From: JANLQX01 sp031368215
Lineage (GTDB): Bacteria; Actinomycetota; Acidimicrobiia; Acidimicrobiales; JANYDT01
Reading direction: 5' to 3'
Length of the DNA: 9,454 bases
Assembly: GCA_031368215.1 (NCBI GenBank)
Contig: JANLRD010000226.1
Coordinates: 1 to 9,454 of the forward strand
Shown: positions 1 through 7,129 of the stretch, one piece after another
Numbering within the stretch: position 1 is the stretch's first letter
Layout: each line of letters starts with the position of its first letter
Notes under the pieces: generated by a model
Databases searched by the model: none
What the model was told of the DNA's origin: nothing
Seen by the model: the letters and a program-made list of their open reading frames with translations, nothing else
Made by a program: the position numbers and the translations under genes

Positions 1-2
1 CC

Positions 3-707
3 GCGTCGGAGTCCTTCGCCACGGACGCAGTCTTCCTTCCCGTTCCCCGGTCCGCCGCCCCGCCGAGCGTGGCGACCCTCGGCAATCCGAGCGACGGGAT
101 CGGGGTCTACGAGGCGATCGACGTCCGATTCCCCCGTCCCGGGTTCTGGACCGTCACGGTCGAGGTTGCGCTGTCGAAGAAGCAGAGCATCGAAACCGCC
201 ATCGAGGTCCTTGCCAAGCCGCGGGTGCCGGCCCCCGGTGACCCGGCACCGAGGACGAACAACCCGACCGCGCCCGGCGGCGACGTCACGCTGGAATCGA
301 TCGACAGCCGCTCCGGACCGGCCGGACTCGCCGATCTCGCCGACCCGCTGTTGCACCGCGAGTCGGTCGCCACGGTTCTCGCCGCCCATCGGCCGTGCGT
401 TGTGATCGTCTCGACTCCGGCCTTCTGCGTGTCGAAGTTCTGCGGTCCGCTCACCGACATCGTCAACGACCTTGCCGTCGAAGCCCAAGCGGCGAAGAGC
501 GATGTCGGGTTCGTGCACCTCGAGGTCTGGCGGTCGTTCGAGAAGAACGAGGTCAACCGCTCGGCGGCGGAGTGGATCCAGCCCAACGGCGCAGAAGGAC
601 GCGAACCCTGGATCTTCCTGGTCGACCGGGACGGCCGGATCATCCAGCGCTGGGACAACCTGGTCGCAGAAGCGAACCTCCGCAGCGCCATCGCCTCGCT
701 GTCGTGA
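3..707 (+). CDS. Thioredoxin-fold protein with CX4C motif, 5'-partial
   Basis: The reading frame is open from the window edge to the TGA at 705-707, giving at least 234 residues. A GTG at 69 could start translation, but coding-like sequence continues upstream of it, so the true start is probably outside the window. Numbering from that GTG, residues about 10-45 look like a beta-rich, Ig/FixH-like segment (YEAIDVRFPRPGFWTVTVEV). A Pro-rich linker (about 50-70) follows, then a thioredoxin-like domain (about 85-212). This domain has a hydrophobic strand ending in TPAFCVSKFCGP (Cys120 and Cys125, CX4C) and the late strand PWIFLVDRDGRII typical of TlpA/SCO-like folds. Likely role: an extracytoplasmic thiol-disulfide or copper-handling protein. 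Proximity to an oxidase operon makes copper or cysteine maturation of CuA conceivable, but that is inference, since the gene is convergent rather than co-transcribed. CX4C is not the CX3C of true SCO1 proteins. Any signal peptide or lipobox lies outside the window. Confidence 0.75.
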   Translation, partial: ASESFATDAVFLPVPRSAAPPSVATLGNPSDGIGVYEAIDVRFPRPGFWTVTVEVALSKKQSIETAIEVLAKPRVPAPGDPAPRTNNPTAPGGDVTLESIDSRSGPAGLADLADPLLHRESVATVLAAHRPCVVIVSTPAFCVSKFCGPLTDIVNDLAVEAQAAKSDVGFVHLEVWRSFEKNEVNRSAAEWIQPNGAEGREPWIFLVDRDGRIIQRWDNLVAEANLRSAIASLS

Positions 708-809
708 TGTGGGAGCAGGTGCGCTGCCCAAGAGCCGGGTGAGCCGACGGCGCACGCACGGGGCGTTGCCACCTCCGCCAGGTGTGCTCCACGGCGCCGG
801 GCTCGTCGC

Positions 810-1829
810 TCAGTCGGTGCTGACCGAGCCCGCGTCCCGGTCGAGCCGGGCGAACTCCTCTTCCACCTGCTGCCAGGTCAGGACGTCTGAAGCTGCCAAT
901 GCATCGTGCGGTGGCGCATTCCACGTGGCGGCGAGACCGACAGCGCGTCCGTCGATCGACATTCCGGCGATGCTCACCCGGGGGGAACCGCCGACCACTC
1001 GGACATTGTCATCGGCGCGGCCGGCCTGGGAGTCACGCCACCACAGGATGAACAAGATTCCGATGATGATCCACAGGTAGGACCCGGCGCCGAGCTTCAT
1101 GATGGCTGCAGCGATCTGCTGATCCTCGACGGCATTGAGTCCCGGGATGAGTCGTCTGGCGGTCTGATACTTGTCGTAGAGGGGCGTCTGCGAGAAGGTG
1201 AGGAACGAGGCCGGCACCGTCGGGACGATCGACTGGGCGAACAGGTAGACCATGCGCGTGGGCATGCGGAAGGTCGGCAGATACGGCGAGGTGTTGATCA
1301 CCGGGATCCACATGAGCGTCGCCGTGGTGAAGAGCAGTGTGTGGATGGAGAAGTGGAACAGTTCGTTGCGCAGCGAGAGGTTGACGATCTGGGGGAAGTG
1401 CGTGACCGCAACCACGGTGTTGAAGATCAGGAGGGCGAACAACGGGCGAGAAAGCCGGCGAAGCACTGGCGTCCACGGCCGATCGGCGAGCGCCCAGCGC
1501 CACATCCACGGTGGCGCGGCCATCAGGAGACAAGCCGGCGCCAGCATCGTGAACACGGTGTGCTGGATCATGTGGACGAGGAACAGGTAGTCCTCGGCGA
1601 TGTCGTGGATCGGCCAGTACGAGAACACGAACACGAGCCCGACGCCGATCACCGCCCAGCGGACGTTTCGGTACGTCACGACGGTTTCGCCCGGCTCGAC
1701 AACGCGGGGGCCGAGCTGCGTGAAGGCCCACCAGAAGAACGTGGCGATGGCCAGCGTCACCACGATCACGTCGGGGTGGAAGTGAAACCCGACGGTCGGG
1801 CGAGCGGTAGCGAGGACGGCGAACATCAC
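810..1829 (-). CDS. ctaG: caa3-type cytochrome oxidase assembly factor CtaG
   Basis: A polytopic membrane protein of 339 residues matching the Caa3_CtaG family (Bacillus-type CtaG, unrelated to Cox11, which shares the symbol). The family is needed for making active caa3 oxidase, probably in copper-centre assembly. About seven membrane segments are visible (roughly 20-38, 58-74, 82-105, 128-146, 158-178, 192-212, 248-265). The family-typical stretch SYWPIHDIAEDYLFLVHMIQH is followed by the TMLAPACLLMAAPP segment. Membrane-embedded His75, His86, His90, His144, His159 and His163 plus Cys100 are candidate metal-binding residues. A soluble C-terminal tail (about 266-339) ends in an acidic amphipathic stretch. 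The start is ambiguous: GTG at 1829 is followed directly by ATG at 1826, and neither has a strong Shine-Dalgarno. It is the last gene of the operon, 82 nt after the subunit IV gene, which fits an accessory function. Confidence 0.92.
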   Translation of the reverse strand: MMFAVLATARPTVGFHFHPDVIVVTLAIATFFWWAFTQLGPRVVEPGETVVTYRNVRWAVIGVGLVFVFSYWPIHDIAEDYLFLVHMIQHTVFTMLAPACLLMAAPPWMWRWALADRPWTPVLRRLSRPLFALLIFNTVVAVTHFPQIVNLSLRNELFHFSIHTLLFTTATLMWIPVINTSPYLPTFRMPTRMVYLFAQSIVPTVPASFLTFSQTPLYDKYQTARRLIPGLNAVEDQQIAAAIMKLGAGSYLWIIIGILFILWWRDSQAGRADDNVRVVGGSPRVSIAGMSIDGRAVGLAATWNAPPHDALAASDVLTWQQVEEEFARLDRDAGSVSTD

Positions 1830-1843
1830 GTGTCAGCTTTGCA

Positions 1844-1856
1844 CCGGCAGCGCCGG
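1844..1856. repeat. Small perfect hairpin upstream of ctaG
   Basis: CCGGC-AGC-GCCGG forms a 5-bp stem with a 3-nt loop, 17 nt before the ATG of ctaG, in the widest gap of the operon. No T-tract follows on the minus strand, so it is not a convincing intrinsic terminator. It could be an mRNA processing or stabilising element, or chance in GC-rich DNA. Confidence 0.25.
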
Positions 1857-1911
1857 AACCGTCTATCGGAGAAGGGCTCCACGAGTGACGGTGGTCGCAG
1901 CAGGAACCAGC

Positions 1912-2376
1912 TCAGTGTGCGCTGGGCCCGGCGTCGCCATGTTCGACGCCTATGACAACGCCGTCATCGCCACGGAACACCCAGACGAACAGCAGCACCA
2001 GCACGACCCCGACGTACACGAGCCAATGGCCCGGGCCACGGAACTGGCCGACGGCCGAGAGTACGGCGGAGTAGCAGAACCCGGCGAGGATCGCCCCCAT
2101 GATGAACAGCCGCCGCATGAGCGGCGAGTCGAACTTGAGGTGCATGAAGTAGCCGGCCACGATGACGAACTTGATGAAGGCGAGCGTCAGCATCGGAAGA
2201 GCGAACGCCGCCTTCTTGGTTTCGAGCGGCGTGTACGAGAGACCCACTTCGACGCCGGTGAGCACGAGGAGCAGCACGAAGATCTTGAGATACTGCTTGT
2301 CCCGTGCGGTGAAGGCCGGGCCGATGTACTCACCCTTCTCGTCGAAGTAGTGGGCGGGAAGCTGTTCAGCGCTCAT
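1912..2376 (-). CDS. ctaF: Cytochrome c oxidase subunit IV (prokaryotic COX4/CyoD-like)
   Basis: A 154-residue small membrane subunit of the oxidase with the prokaryotic COX4 signature: KIFVLLLVLTGVEVGLSY in the first helix and FIKFVIVAGYFMHLKFD spanning the end of the second. Four membrane segments are visible (about 31-49, 58-77, 88-109, 117-135), one more than the three usual in CyoD. Its N-terminus (about 1-28) and a His/Gly/Asp-containing C-terminus are hydrophilic. Family members stabilise the subunit I/III assembly in the cytoplasmic membrane and carry no redox centre. The start is firm: the ATG at 2376 is preceded by GAGGAA at 2387-2382 with a 5-nt spacer. It lies 21 nt after the subunit III gene and is part of the same transcript. 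Confidence 0.93.
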   Translation of the reverse strand: MSAEQLPAHYFDEKGEYIGPAFTARDKQYLKIFVLLLVLTGVEVGLSYTPLETKKAAFALPMLTLAFIKFVIVAGYFMHLKFDSPLMRRLFIMGAILAGFCYSAVLSAVGQFRGPGHWLVYVGVVLVLLFVWVFRGDDGVVIGVEHGDAGPSAH

Positions 2377-2397
2377 GACGATTCCTCAACAAGAGAC

Positions 2398-3036
2398 TCA
2401 CGGGATCAGGTAGACCACGGTGAAGATGACGATCCAGACAACGTCGACGAAGTGCCAGTAGAGGCCGACGATCTCCACCGTCTCGGCCTTCGCCTGGGTG
2501 ATCTTGCCGCGACGGGACAGGTTCACGAGCGACAGCAGCATCAAGATACCGAGGGTCACGTGGACGCCGTGGAAGCCGGTCAGCACGAAGAAGCTGGAGC
2601 CGAACAGGTTCGTCTTCAGCGTGAGGCCCTCGCGGATGAAGGCGGTGAACTCGTAGATCTGGCCGGCGATGAACGAGGACCCGAGCAGGGCCGTGATCGT
2701 CAGCCAGAGGCGGAGGCGCTTGTGGTCGTTGCGTTCGATCGACGAGACCGCGAGCACCATGGTGAGTGAGCTCATCAGCAGGATGAACGACGAGGCCGAG
2801 GTGAACGGGATGTCGTAGATGTCCTTCGGGAAGGGACCATTGATGCTTCGTCCCTTGTAGACGAGGTAGGTGGCGATCAGCGCGCCGAACAACAGGCACT
2901 CCGACCCGAGGAAGGCCCACATGGCGACCTTCTCGTTGGAGATGCCGGTGGCGGTGGCGTGGTGAGCGTGATCGTCGGCGTGTCCTGCGGAAGCGGGAAC
3001 GTGTACGGGATCGAGGTCGACGGTGGCAGCGGTCAT
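2398..3036 (-). CDS. ctaE: Cytochrome c oxidase subunit III
   Basis: A 212-residue five-helix form of subunit III, the short type lacking the first two helices of mitochondrial COX3. It stabilises the subunit I proton path and carries no metal. Recognisable segments are WAFLGSECLLFGALIATYLVY with the conserved Glu46, the helix around 81-100, GSSFIAGQIYEF (119-130), the GFHGVHVTLG helix (154-163) and the family-defining YWHFVDVVWIVIF near the end (193-205). The frame continues upstream to a possible start at 3111, but that would overlap subunit I by 62 nt. The ATG at 3036 leaves 13 nt after the subunit I stop, and a weak GAGAG site overlaps that stop codon, so 3036 is preferred. The N-terminus is His/Asp-rich (HADDHAHH, about 19-26), echoing the His-rich tail of the neighbouring subunit I. 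Confidence 0.96.
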   Translation of the reverse strand: MTAATVDLDPVHVPASAGHADDHAHHATATGISNEKVAMWAFLGSECLLFGALIATYLVYKGRSINGPFPKDIYDIPFTSASSFILLMSSLTMVLAVSSIERNDHKRLRLWLTITALLGSSFIAGQIYEFTAFIREGLTLKTNLFGSSFFVLTGFHGVHVTLGILMLLSLVNLSRRGKITQAKAETVEIVGLYWHFVDVVWIVIFTVVYLIP

Positions 3037-3049
3037 GTGGCGCCGGCTC

Positions 3050-5059
3050 TCAGTGCGCGGTTCCGGCGACGAGTTCGCCGAAGGAGGAGTTGGGGGCGTC
3101 GCCGTGACCATGGTCGTCGTGGTGATCGTCGTGGGGTGCTGCGGACGGTTCGAGCGACCAGCCGAAGAAACCGGCGATGATGCCGATGCCTCCGATGACG
3201 GAGAGCGGCCATGCGTGGTAGAGCGCGCCGTAGGCCGTGACGGGGAAGCAGACGGCGGTGATCAGCGGCCACCACGACGGCGACGGCATGTGGATCGATG
3301 CCGGATCGACGGGGTCGTGGGCGAGTACCTGCTCGGCGGTCGCCACCCGACGCATGGATCCGTCTTCGTCTTCGGCGTACTTGCGATGCCAGAACTCGTC
3401 GACGGTGTGGACGGTCGGGACCACGTCGAAGTTCCACGGCTTAGGCGGGCTGTCGGTCATCCACTCGATCGTGCGAGCGTCCCACGGGTCGGCGGGGGCA
3501 ACGGCCTTGGACCTCGAGGTGATCACGATGTTGGTGAAGAACACCAGCAGGGACGTGGCGATGATGAAGGCGCCGACTGTCTCGACCATGTTCCAGAAGT
3601 CGAGGCCCATGCCCTTGTCGTATCGGTACATACGGCGCGGCTGACCCTGCAGGCCGACGATGTGCATCGGCCCGAAGGTCAGGTGCATGCCGAGGAGCAT
3701 CAGCCAGAAGTGGAGTTTGCCGATCCTCTCGTTGAGCATCTTCCCGAAGATCTTCGGCCACCAGTAGTAGAAGCCGGAGAACAGACCCATCAACGCGCCA
3801 CCGAAGAGCACGTAGTGGAAGTGGGCGACGATGTAGTACGTGTCGGTCTGCTGCGTGTCGGCCGACACGACCGAGTGGGTGACGCCGGACAGACCGCCGA
3901 TCACGAACGTGGTGATGAAGCCGACCGAGAAGTACATCGCCGTGGTGAAGCGGATCGCACCACCCCACAGCGTGGCCGTCCAGTTGAAGATCTTCACGCC
4001 TGTGGGCACGGCGATGAACATCGTCGACACACTGAACGCCGCTGTCGCAACCGGACCGAGTCCGACGGCGAACATGTGGTGGGCCCACACACCCCAGCCC
4101 ATGAACCCGATGGCAATGCCGGAGAACACGACCACCGGATAGCCGAACAGCGGCTTGCGGGCAAAGGTCGGCAGCACCTCGGAGACGATGCCCATCGCCG
4201 GCAGAATCAGGATGTACACCTCCGGATGGCCGAAGAGCCAGAAGAGGTGCTGCCAGAGCACCGGGTCACCACCCTGGGCGGGGTTGAAGAAGTTCGCACC
4301 GAAGTTGCGGTCGAACATCAACAAGAAGAGCGCCACGGTGATGATCGGCATGGCGAAGAGGAGGAGGAACGATGCCACGAAGGTCATCCATGTGAACACC
4401 GGCATCCGGAACAGCGTCATGCCGGGCGCCCGCATGTTGATGATCGTGACGATGAAATTCACCGCCGAGACAGTGGAGGCGATGCCGAGGATCTGGAGGC
4501 CGAAGATCCAGAAGTCGATGTTGTGGCCCGGGGAGAAGGTGATCGACGTGTTCGGGGCGTAGCCGAACCAGCCGCCGTTCGGCGCGCCGCCGAGGAAGAA
4601 CGAGGAGTAGAGGAACAGACCGCCGAACACGAACAGCCACCACGACAGAGCGTTCAGGCGGGGGAACGCCACGTCGCGGGCGCCGATCTGCAGCGGCAGG
4701 AAGTAGTTGAAGAACGCGCTCGACAGCGGCATGACGACGAGGAACACCATGGTGGTGCCGTGCATGGTGAACATCTGGTTGTAGGTGTCGGCCCCGATGA
4801 CGTCGCCGTTCGGCTGCGCCAACTGCAGACGGATGAGCAACGCCTCGATGCCGCCGATCATGAACCACACCAGCGACAGCGCGCCGTACATGACGCCGAT
4901 GCGCTTGTGGTCGACCGTGGTCAGCCAGGAGACGATGCCCCTGGTCGACTCGACCGGGCGGCGCAGCACGCCGGGATCGCTTGCGGGATTCGGACGGACG
5001 GCGATTGCGCCACCCGGGAGGGCAGGAGAATTCGGGGATGGTTCGAGGACGATCGCCAT
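3050..5059 (-). CDS. ctaD: Cytochrome c oxidase subunit I, A1-type, with C-terminal extension
   Basis: The catalytic subunit (669 residues) that reduces O2 to water at a heme a3-CuB centre while pumping protons across the cytoplasmic membrane. All ligands are present: His100 (MFTMHGTTM, heme a), His278 (GHPEVY, CuB), His327-His328 (WAHHMF, CuB), His413 (heme a3) and His415 (heme a) in AHFHYVLFG. Tyr282 can form the His-Tyr cross-link, and Glu280, Asp129 (D-channel) and Lys356 (K-channel, AVPTGVKIFNW) mark it as type A1. Twelve core helices end near residue 512. They are followed by a loop and two further hydrophobic segments (about 597-615 and 618-636), and then a His/Asp-rich tail (641-654). 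This makes it longer than the roughly 530-560 residues of minimal subunit I proteins. The ATG at 5059 has only a weak upstream GAAAG. It lies 37 nt after the subunit II gene and is co-transcribed with the other subunits. Confidence 0.98.
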   Translation of the reverse strand: MAIVLEPSPNSPALPGGAIAVRPNPASDPGVLRRPVESTRGIVSWLTTVDHKRIGVMYGALSLVWFMIGGIEALLIRLQLAQPNGDVIGADTYNQMFTMHGTTMVFLVVMPLSSAFFNYFLPLQIGARDVAFPRLNALSWWLFVFGGLFLYSSFFLGGAPNGGWFGYAPNTSITFSPGHNIDFWIFGLQILGIASTVSAVNFIVTIINMRAPGMTLFRMPVFTWMTFVASFLLLFAMPIITVALFLLMFDRNFGANFFNPAQGGDPVLWQHLFWLFGHPEVYILILPAMGIVSEVLPTFARKPLFGYPVVVFSGIAIGFMGWGVWAHHMFAVGLGPVATAAFSVSTMFIAVPTGVKIFNWTATLWGGAIRFTTAMYFSVGFITTFVIGGLSGVTHSVVSADTQQTDTYYIVAHFHYVLFGGALMGLFSGFYYWWPKIFGKMLNERIGKLHFWLMLLGMHLTFGPMHIVGLQGQPRRMYRYDKGMGLDFWNMVETVGAFIIATSLLVFFTNIVITSRSKAVAPADPWDARTIEWMTDSPPKPWNFDVVPTVHTVDEFWHRKYAEDEDGSMRRVATAEQVLAHDPVDPASIHMPSPSWWPLITAVCFPVTAYGALYHAWPLSVIGGIGIIAGFFGWSLEPSAAPHDDHHDDHGHGDAPNSSFGELVAGTAH

Positions 5060-5096
5060 GATGAGTTGCTTTCGTGTGAGGTGCGATGCCTTGCGG

Positions 5097-6362
5097 CTAC
5101 GCCTTCAGCGATTGGAGGTACGCGACGAGCTTTTCGATCTCGACGTCGGTGAGCTTGCGGATGACCATGCGCGCACCCGGCTTGAACGCTTGCGGGTTGC
5201 GCAGCCACGCCGTGAGGTTGCGGCTGTCGTTCTTGGCGATGGCCCCGGCGAACACTTCGCGTATGGCGAAGTGGGTGAGGTTCGGCCCGATCTTTGCGCC
5301 CTCGTTGACCTTGTTCGGCTCGACGTAGTGGCACGCGTTGCAGCCGGCGCCGCCGTTGAAGAGTTTCTCCCCTTCGATGGCCAGCGCACTCGTCGGTTTC
5401 ATCGCCGGGGCGGCGATCGAGGCATGCCATTTCGCGAAGTCCTCGGGCGAGTCGATCTTCACCTTGAAGCGCATGTTGGCGTGCGACGTTCCGCAGAACT
5501 CCGCACACTGTCCGTAGATCGTCTTGCCGGCATCGTTGGCATCGGAATCAAGGGTGAGCTTGTTGATCCGCCCGGGGATCGAATAGATCTTGCCGGCGAG
5601 CTTGGGCACCCAGTAGTTGTGCATCACATCTTGCGACGTGATGTGCAGCACGACCTTCTTGCCGGCCGGAATGTGCAGCACGCCGGCGGTGGAGACGACC
5701 GGTCCGTCCTGCTTGATGAGATTGCCAACCTGGCGGGGCTCACGCCCTTCTGCCTTCGCCGCATCCACGTCGAGCGGATCGTCGCCTGTGGTCAACTGCG
5801 GGTTCATCTTGGTCTGGCCGGGCTGCGGGTACTGGTACTCCCACCACCACCGGTGTCCGACGACGGTGATGTCGAGCGCGTTTTTCGGGGTTTCGGCGAT
5901 CTGGAAGATCTTGCCGACGGACAGCACGCCGACAACGGCGAGCAGCACCGCTGGTGCGGCGGTCCAGGCGATCTCACCCTTGGTGTTGCCGTGAATCTGC
6001 TTGGGGATGTGGTCTTCGCCCTTGCGTCGATAGCGGACGATGCAGAAGAAGATGAGCCCGTAGACGAACACGCCGATCCCGACGGCGATCAGCATCACGG
6101 GGATGGCAAGAGAGTTGATCGACCGGGCCTGCGGACCTTCGACGTCGATGGTGCTCTGAGGATGCTTCTGGCACGCGCTCAGCACGAGACCGAGACCGAC
6201 CAGGGCCGGGACGAAGAGGCGTCGGGAAGATGTCCGCACACGACGAGCTTGGTCCACCTCCCCGAGGGCGGCCAAATCCGCAGAACGTTCAAAAGACATG
6301 GAAATCATCGAGAGATCGGAGTTCATTTCCTGATGTGCGTTGGTGGCGTCGTTCATCGTCAT
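5097..6362 (-). CDS. ctaC: Cytochrome c oxidase subunit II fused to cytochrome c (caa3-type)
   Basis: Electron entry subunit of 421 residues (from the ATG at 6362). A hydrophobic signal (about 48-63) ends in a lipobox-like LSAC (Cys64), so the mature protein may be a lipoprotein. Two transmembrane helices follow (about 84-109 and 131-152), then the cupredoxin domain with VVGHRWWWEYQYP. The CuA ligands are His248, Cys286, Glu288, Cys290, His294 and Met297 (GQCAEFCGTSHANM). A class I cytochrome c domain occupies about 325-421, with CNACH (341-345) binding heme c and Met399 a plausible sixth ligand. This fusion defines the caa3 type, which takes electrons directly from a c-type carrier or a bc complex. 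The ATG overlaps the upstream stop as ATGA. No strong Shine-Dalgarno is seen, and about 45 residues precede the signal region, so an internal start (such as ATG at 6326 or 6299) remains possible. Confidence 0.96.
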   Translation of the reverse strand: MTMNDATNAHQEMNSDLSMISMSFERSADLAALGEVDQARRVRTSSRRLFVPALVGLGLVLSACQKHPQSTIDVEGPQARSINSLAIPVMLIAVGIGVFVYGLIFFCIVRYRRKGEDHIPKQIHGNTKGEIAWTAAPAVLLAVVGVLSVGKIFQIAETPKNALDITVVGHRWWWEYQYPQPGQTKMNPQLTTGDDPLDVDAAKAEGREPRQVGNLIKQDGPVVSTAGVLHIPAGKKVVLHITSQDVMHNYWVPKLAGKIYSIPGRINKLTLDSDANDAGKTIYGQCAEFCGTSHANMRFKVKIDSPEDFAKWHASIAAPAMKPTSALAIEGEKLFNGGAGCNACHYVEPNKVNEGAKIGPNLTHFAIREVFAGAIAKNDSRNLTAWLRNPQAFKPGARMVIRKLTDVEIEKLVAYLQSLKA

Positions 6363-7114
6363 TGGGCCGCGGCGGTCTCGACTGCCGTCGCCTTCTCGGT
6401 CTTGGCGGACTTCCCGCCGTGCTTCTCGTGGTGCTCGAACTTCCGCTCGCCGTTGGCGAGACCGACTGCGGCCATCGCCCCGACGGCGAGCACCGTAAGG
6501 GTGATCGCCGCCACCATGGTCCGACGGGTGATCTTCGGACGCAGGGAAATGAGGATGCCGCCGAAGAACACGGCGGCCGCGAAGATGAGGACGATGATCC
6601 ACGAGGCCGTCTTGCTCACGGAGAGCAGCGTCCGTGAGATCGACACCGCGAGGATCAGGATCAGGCCCGTGGCAGCCACGGGGAGGCCGAACGGCACGGT
6701 GATCGAGTCGGACACACGCCGGGCCACCGCAGGGACGTAGGCCGGACCCTGCCGACCAGAGCTCACGAACCACGCAATGCCGGACGCAACGCCAATGGCG
6801 ATGCCGGCGGCGACGAATGCGGCACCGAGGGCGGCGCCGGCGATGAGACAGCCCGCGCCGAGCGCAGCGCAGATCGGCGCCGCCGATGACGGCACCGGGA
6901 CCTGGCGGCCGGGATCGATGTCACCGGTGAAGACGAACCGGTCCGCCGCTCCCGTGGCGACAACACCCGCACCGCCGAGCAACGCGGCGAGGACCGCGGC
7001 GCCGAAGAGCAGAGCGAGACCCAGGCGATCGGTGGAGAGACCGGCGTAGAAGAGCGAGGCGACAAGCGCGAGGGCGCTGGTGACGAAGAGGGCACGTGAT
7101 CCGAGGTTGAACAT
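6359..7114 (-). CDS. Unrecognised polytopic membrane protein in the oxidase operon
   Basis: A 251-residue protein I cannot assign to a family. It is rich in Ala/Gly/Leu/Val, with about seven hydrophobic segments (roughly 8-25, 30-52, 79-96, 98-117, 140-160, 170-190, 199-219). Hydrophilic loops lie at 56-77 (DRFVFTGDIDPGRQVPVP) and 118-139, and a charged tail (222-251) contains KFEHHEKHGGK and several Lys/Glu. No CXXC, heme-binding or catalytic motif is visible. The ATG at 7114 has a good GGAAAG site (7126-7121, 6-nt spacer). It starts 15 nt after the CoxIII-like gene, and its stop overlaps the CoxII start by 4 nt, so translation is probably coupled to CoxII. Position suggests a subunit or assembly partner of the oxidase, or of the CoxI-like/CoxIII-like pair; this is inference from context only. 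Confidence 0.85.
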   Translation of the reverse strand: MFNLGSRALFVTSALALVASLFYAGLSTDRLGLALLFGAAVLAALLGGAGVVATGAADRFVFTGDIDPGRQVPVPSSAAPICAALGAGCLIAGAALGAAFVAAGIAIGVASGIAWFVSSGRQGPAYVPAVARRVSDSITVPFGLPVAATGLILILAVSISRTLLSVSKTASWIIVLIFAAAVFFGGILISLRPKITRRTMVAAITLTVLAVGAMAAVGLANGERKFEHHEKHGGKSAKTEKATAVETAAAQ

Positions 7115-7129
7115 GAGCGGCTTTCCGAC

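Noticed and set aside
708..831. Intrinsic or bidirectional terminator between the two convergent genes; arms GGGCTCG at 799-805 and CGAGCCC at 825-831 can pair
   Set aside because: The 19-nt loop is long, the stem lies partly inside the ctaG coding end, and there is no T-tract on either strand, so termination is not supported.
3037..3111. Upstream start for CoxIII at 3111
   Set aside because: It would overlap the end of ctaD by 62 nt and adds a Pro/Ser/Thr-rich stretch not typical of the family.
3023..5152. Long plus-strand open frame (709 codons) opposite ctaD, and similar ones at 906-1955, 4785-6740 and 8374-9396
   Set aside because: They are antisense to well-identified oxidase genes. 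Their products are Arg/His/Asp/Glu-rich, without domains or hydrophobic cores, as expected from codon bias in high-GC DNA.
6363..6773. In-frame extension of CoxII upstream to 6773
   Set aside because: The translated 137 residues are Arg/Pro-rich noise overlapping the 251-aa membrane protein gene in another frame. The ATGA overlap gives a more credible start.
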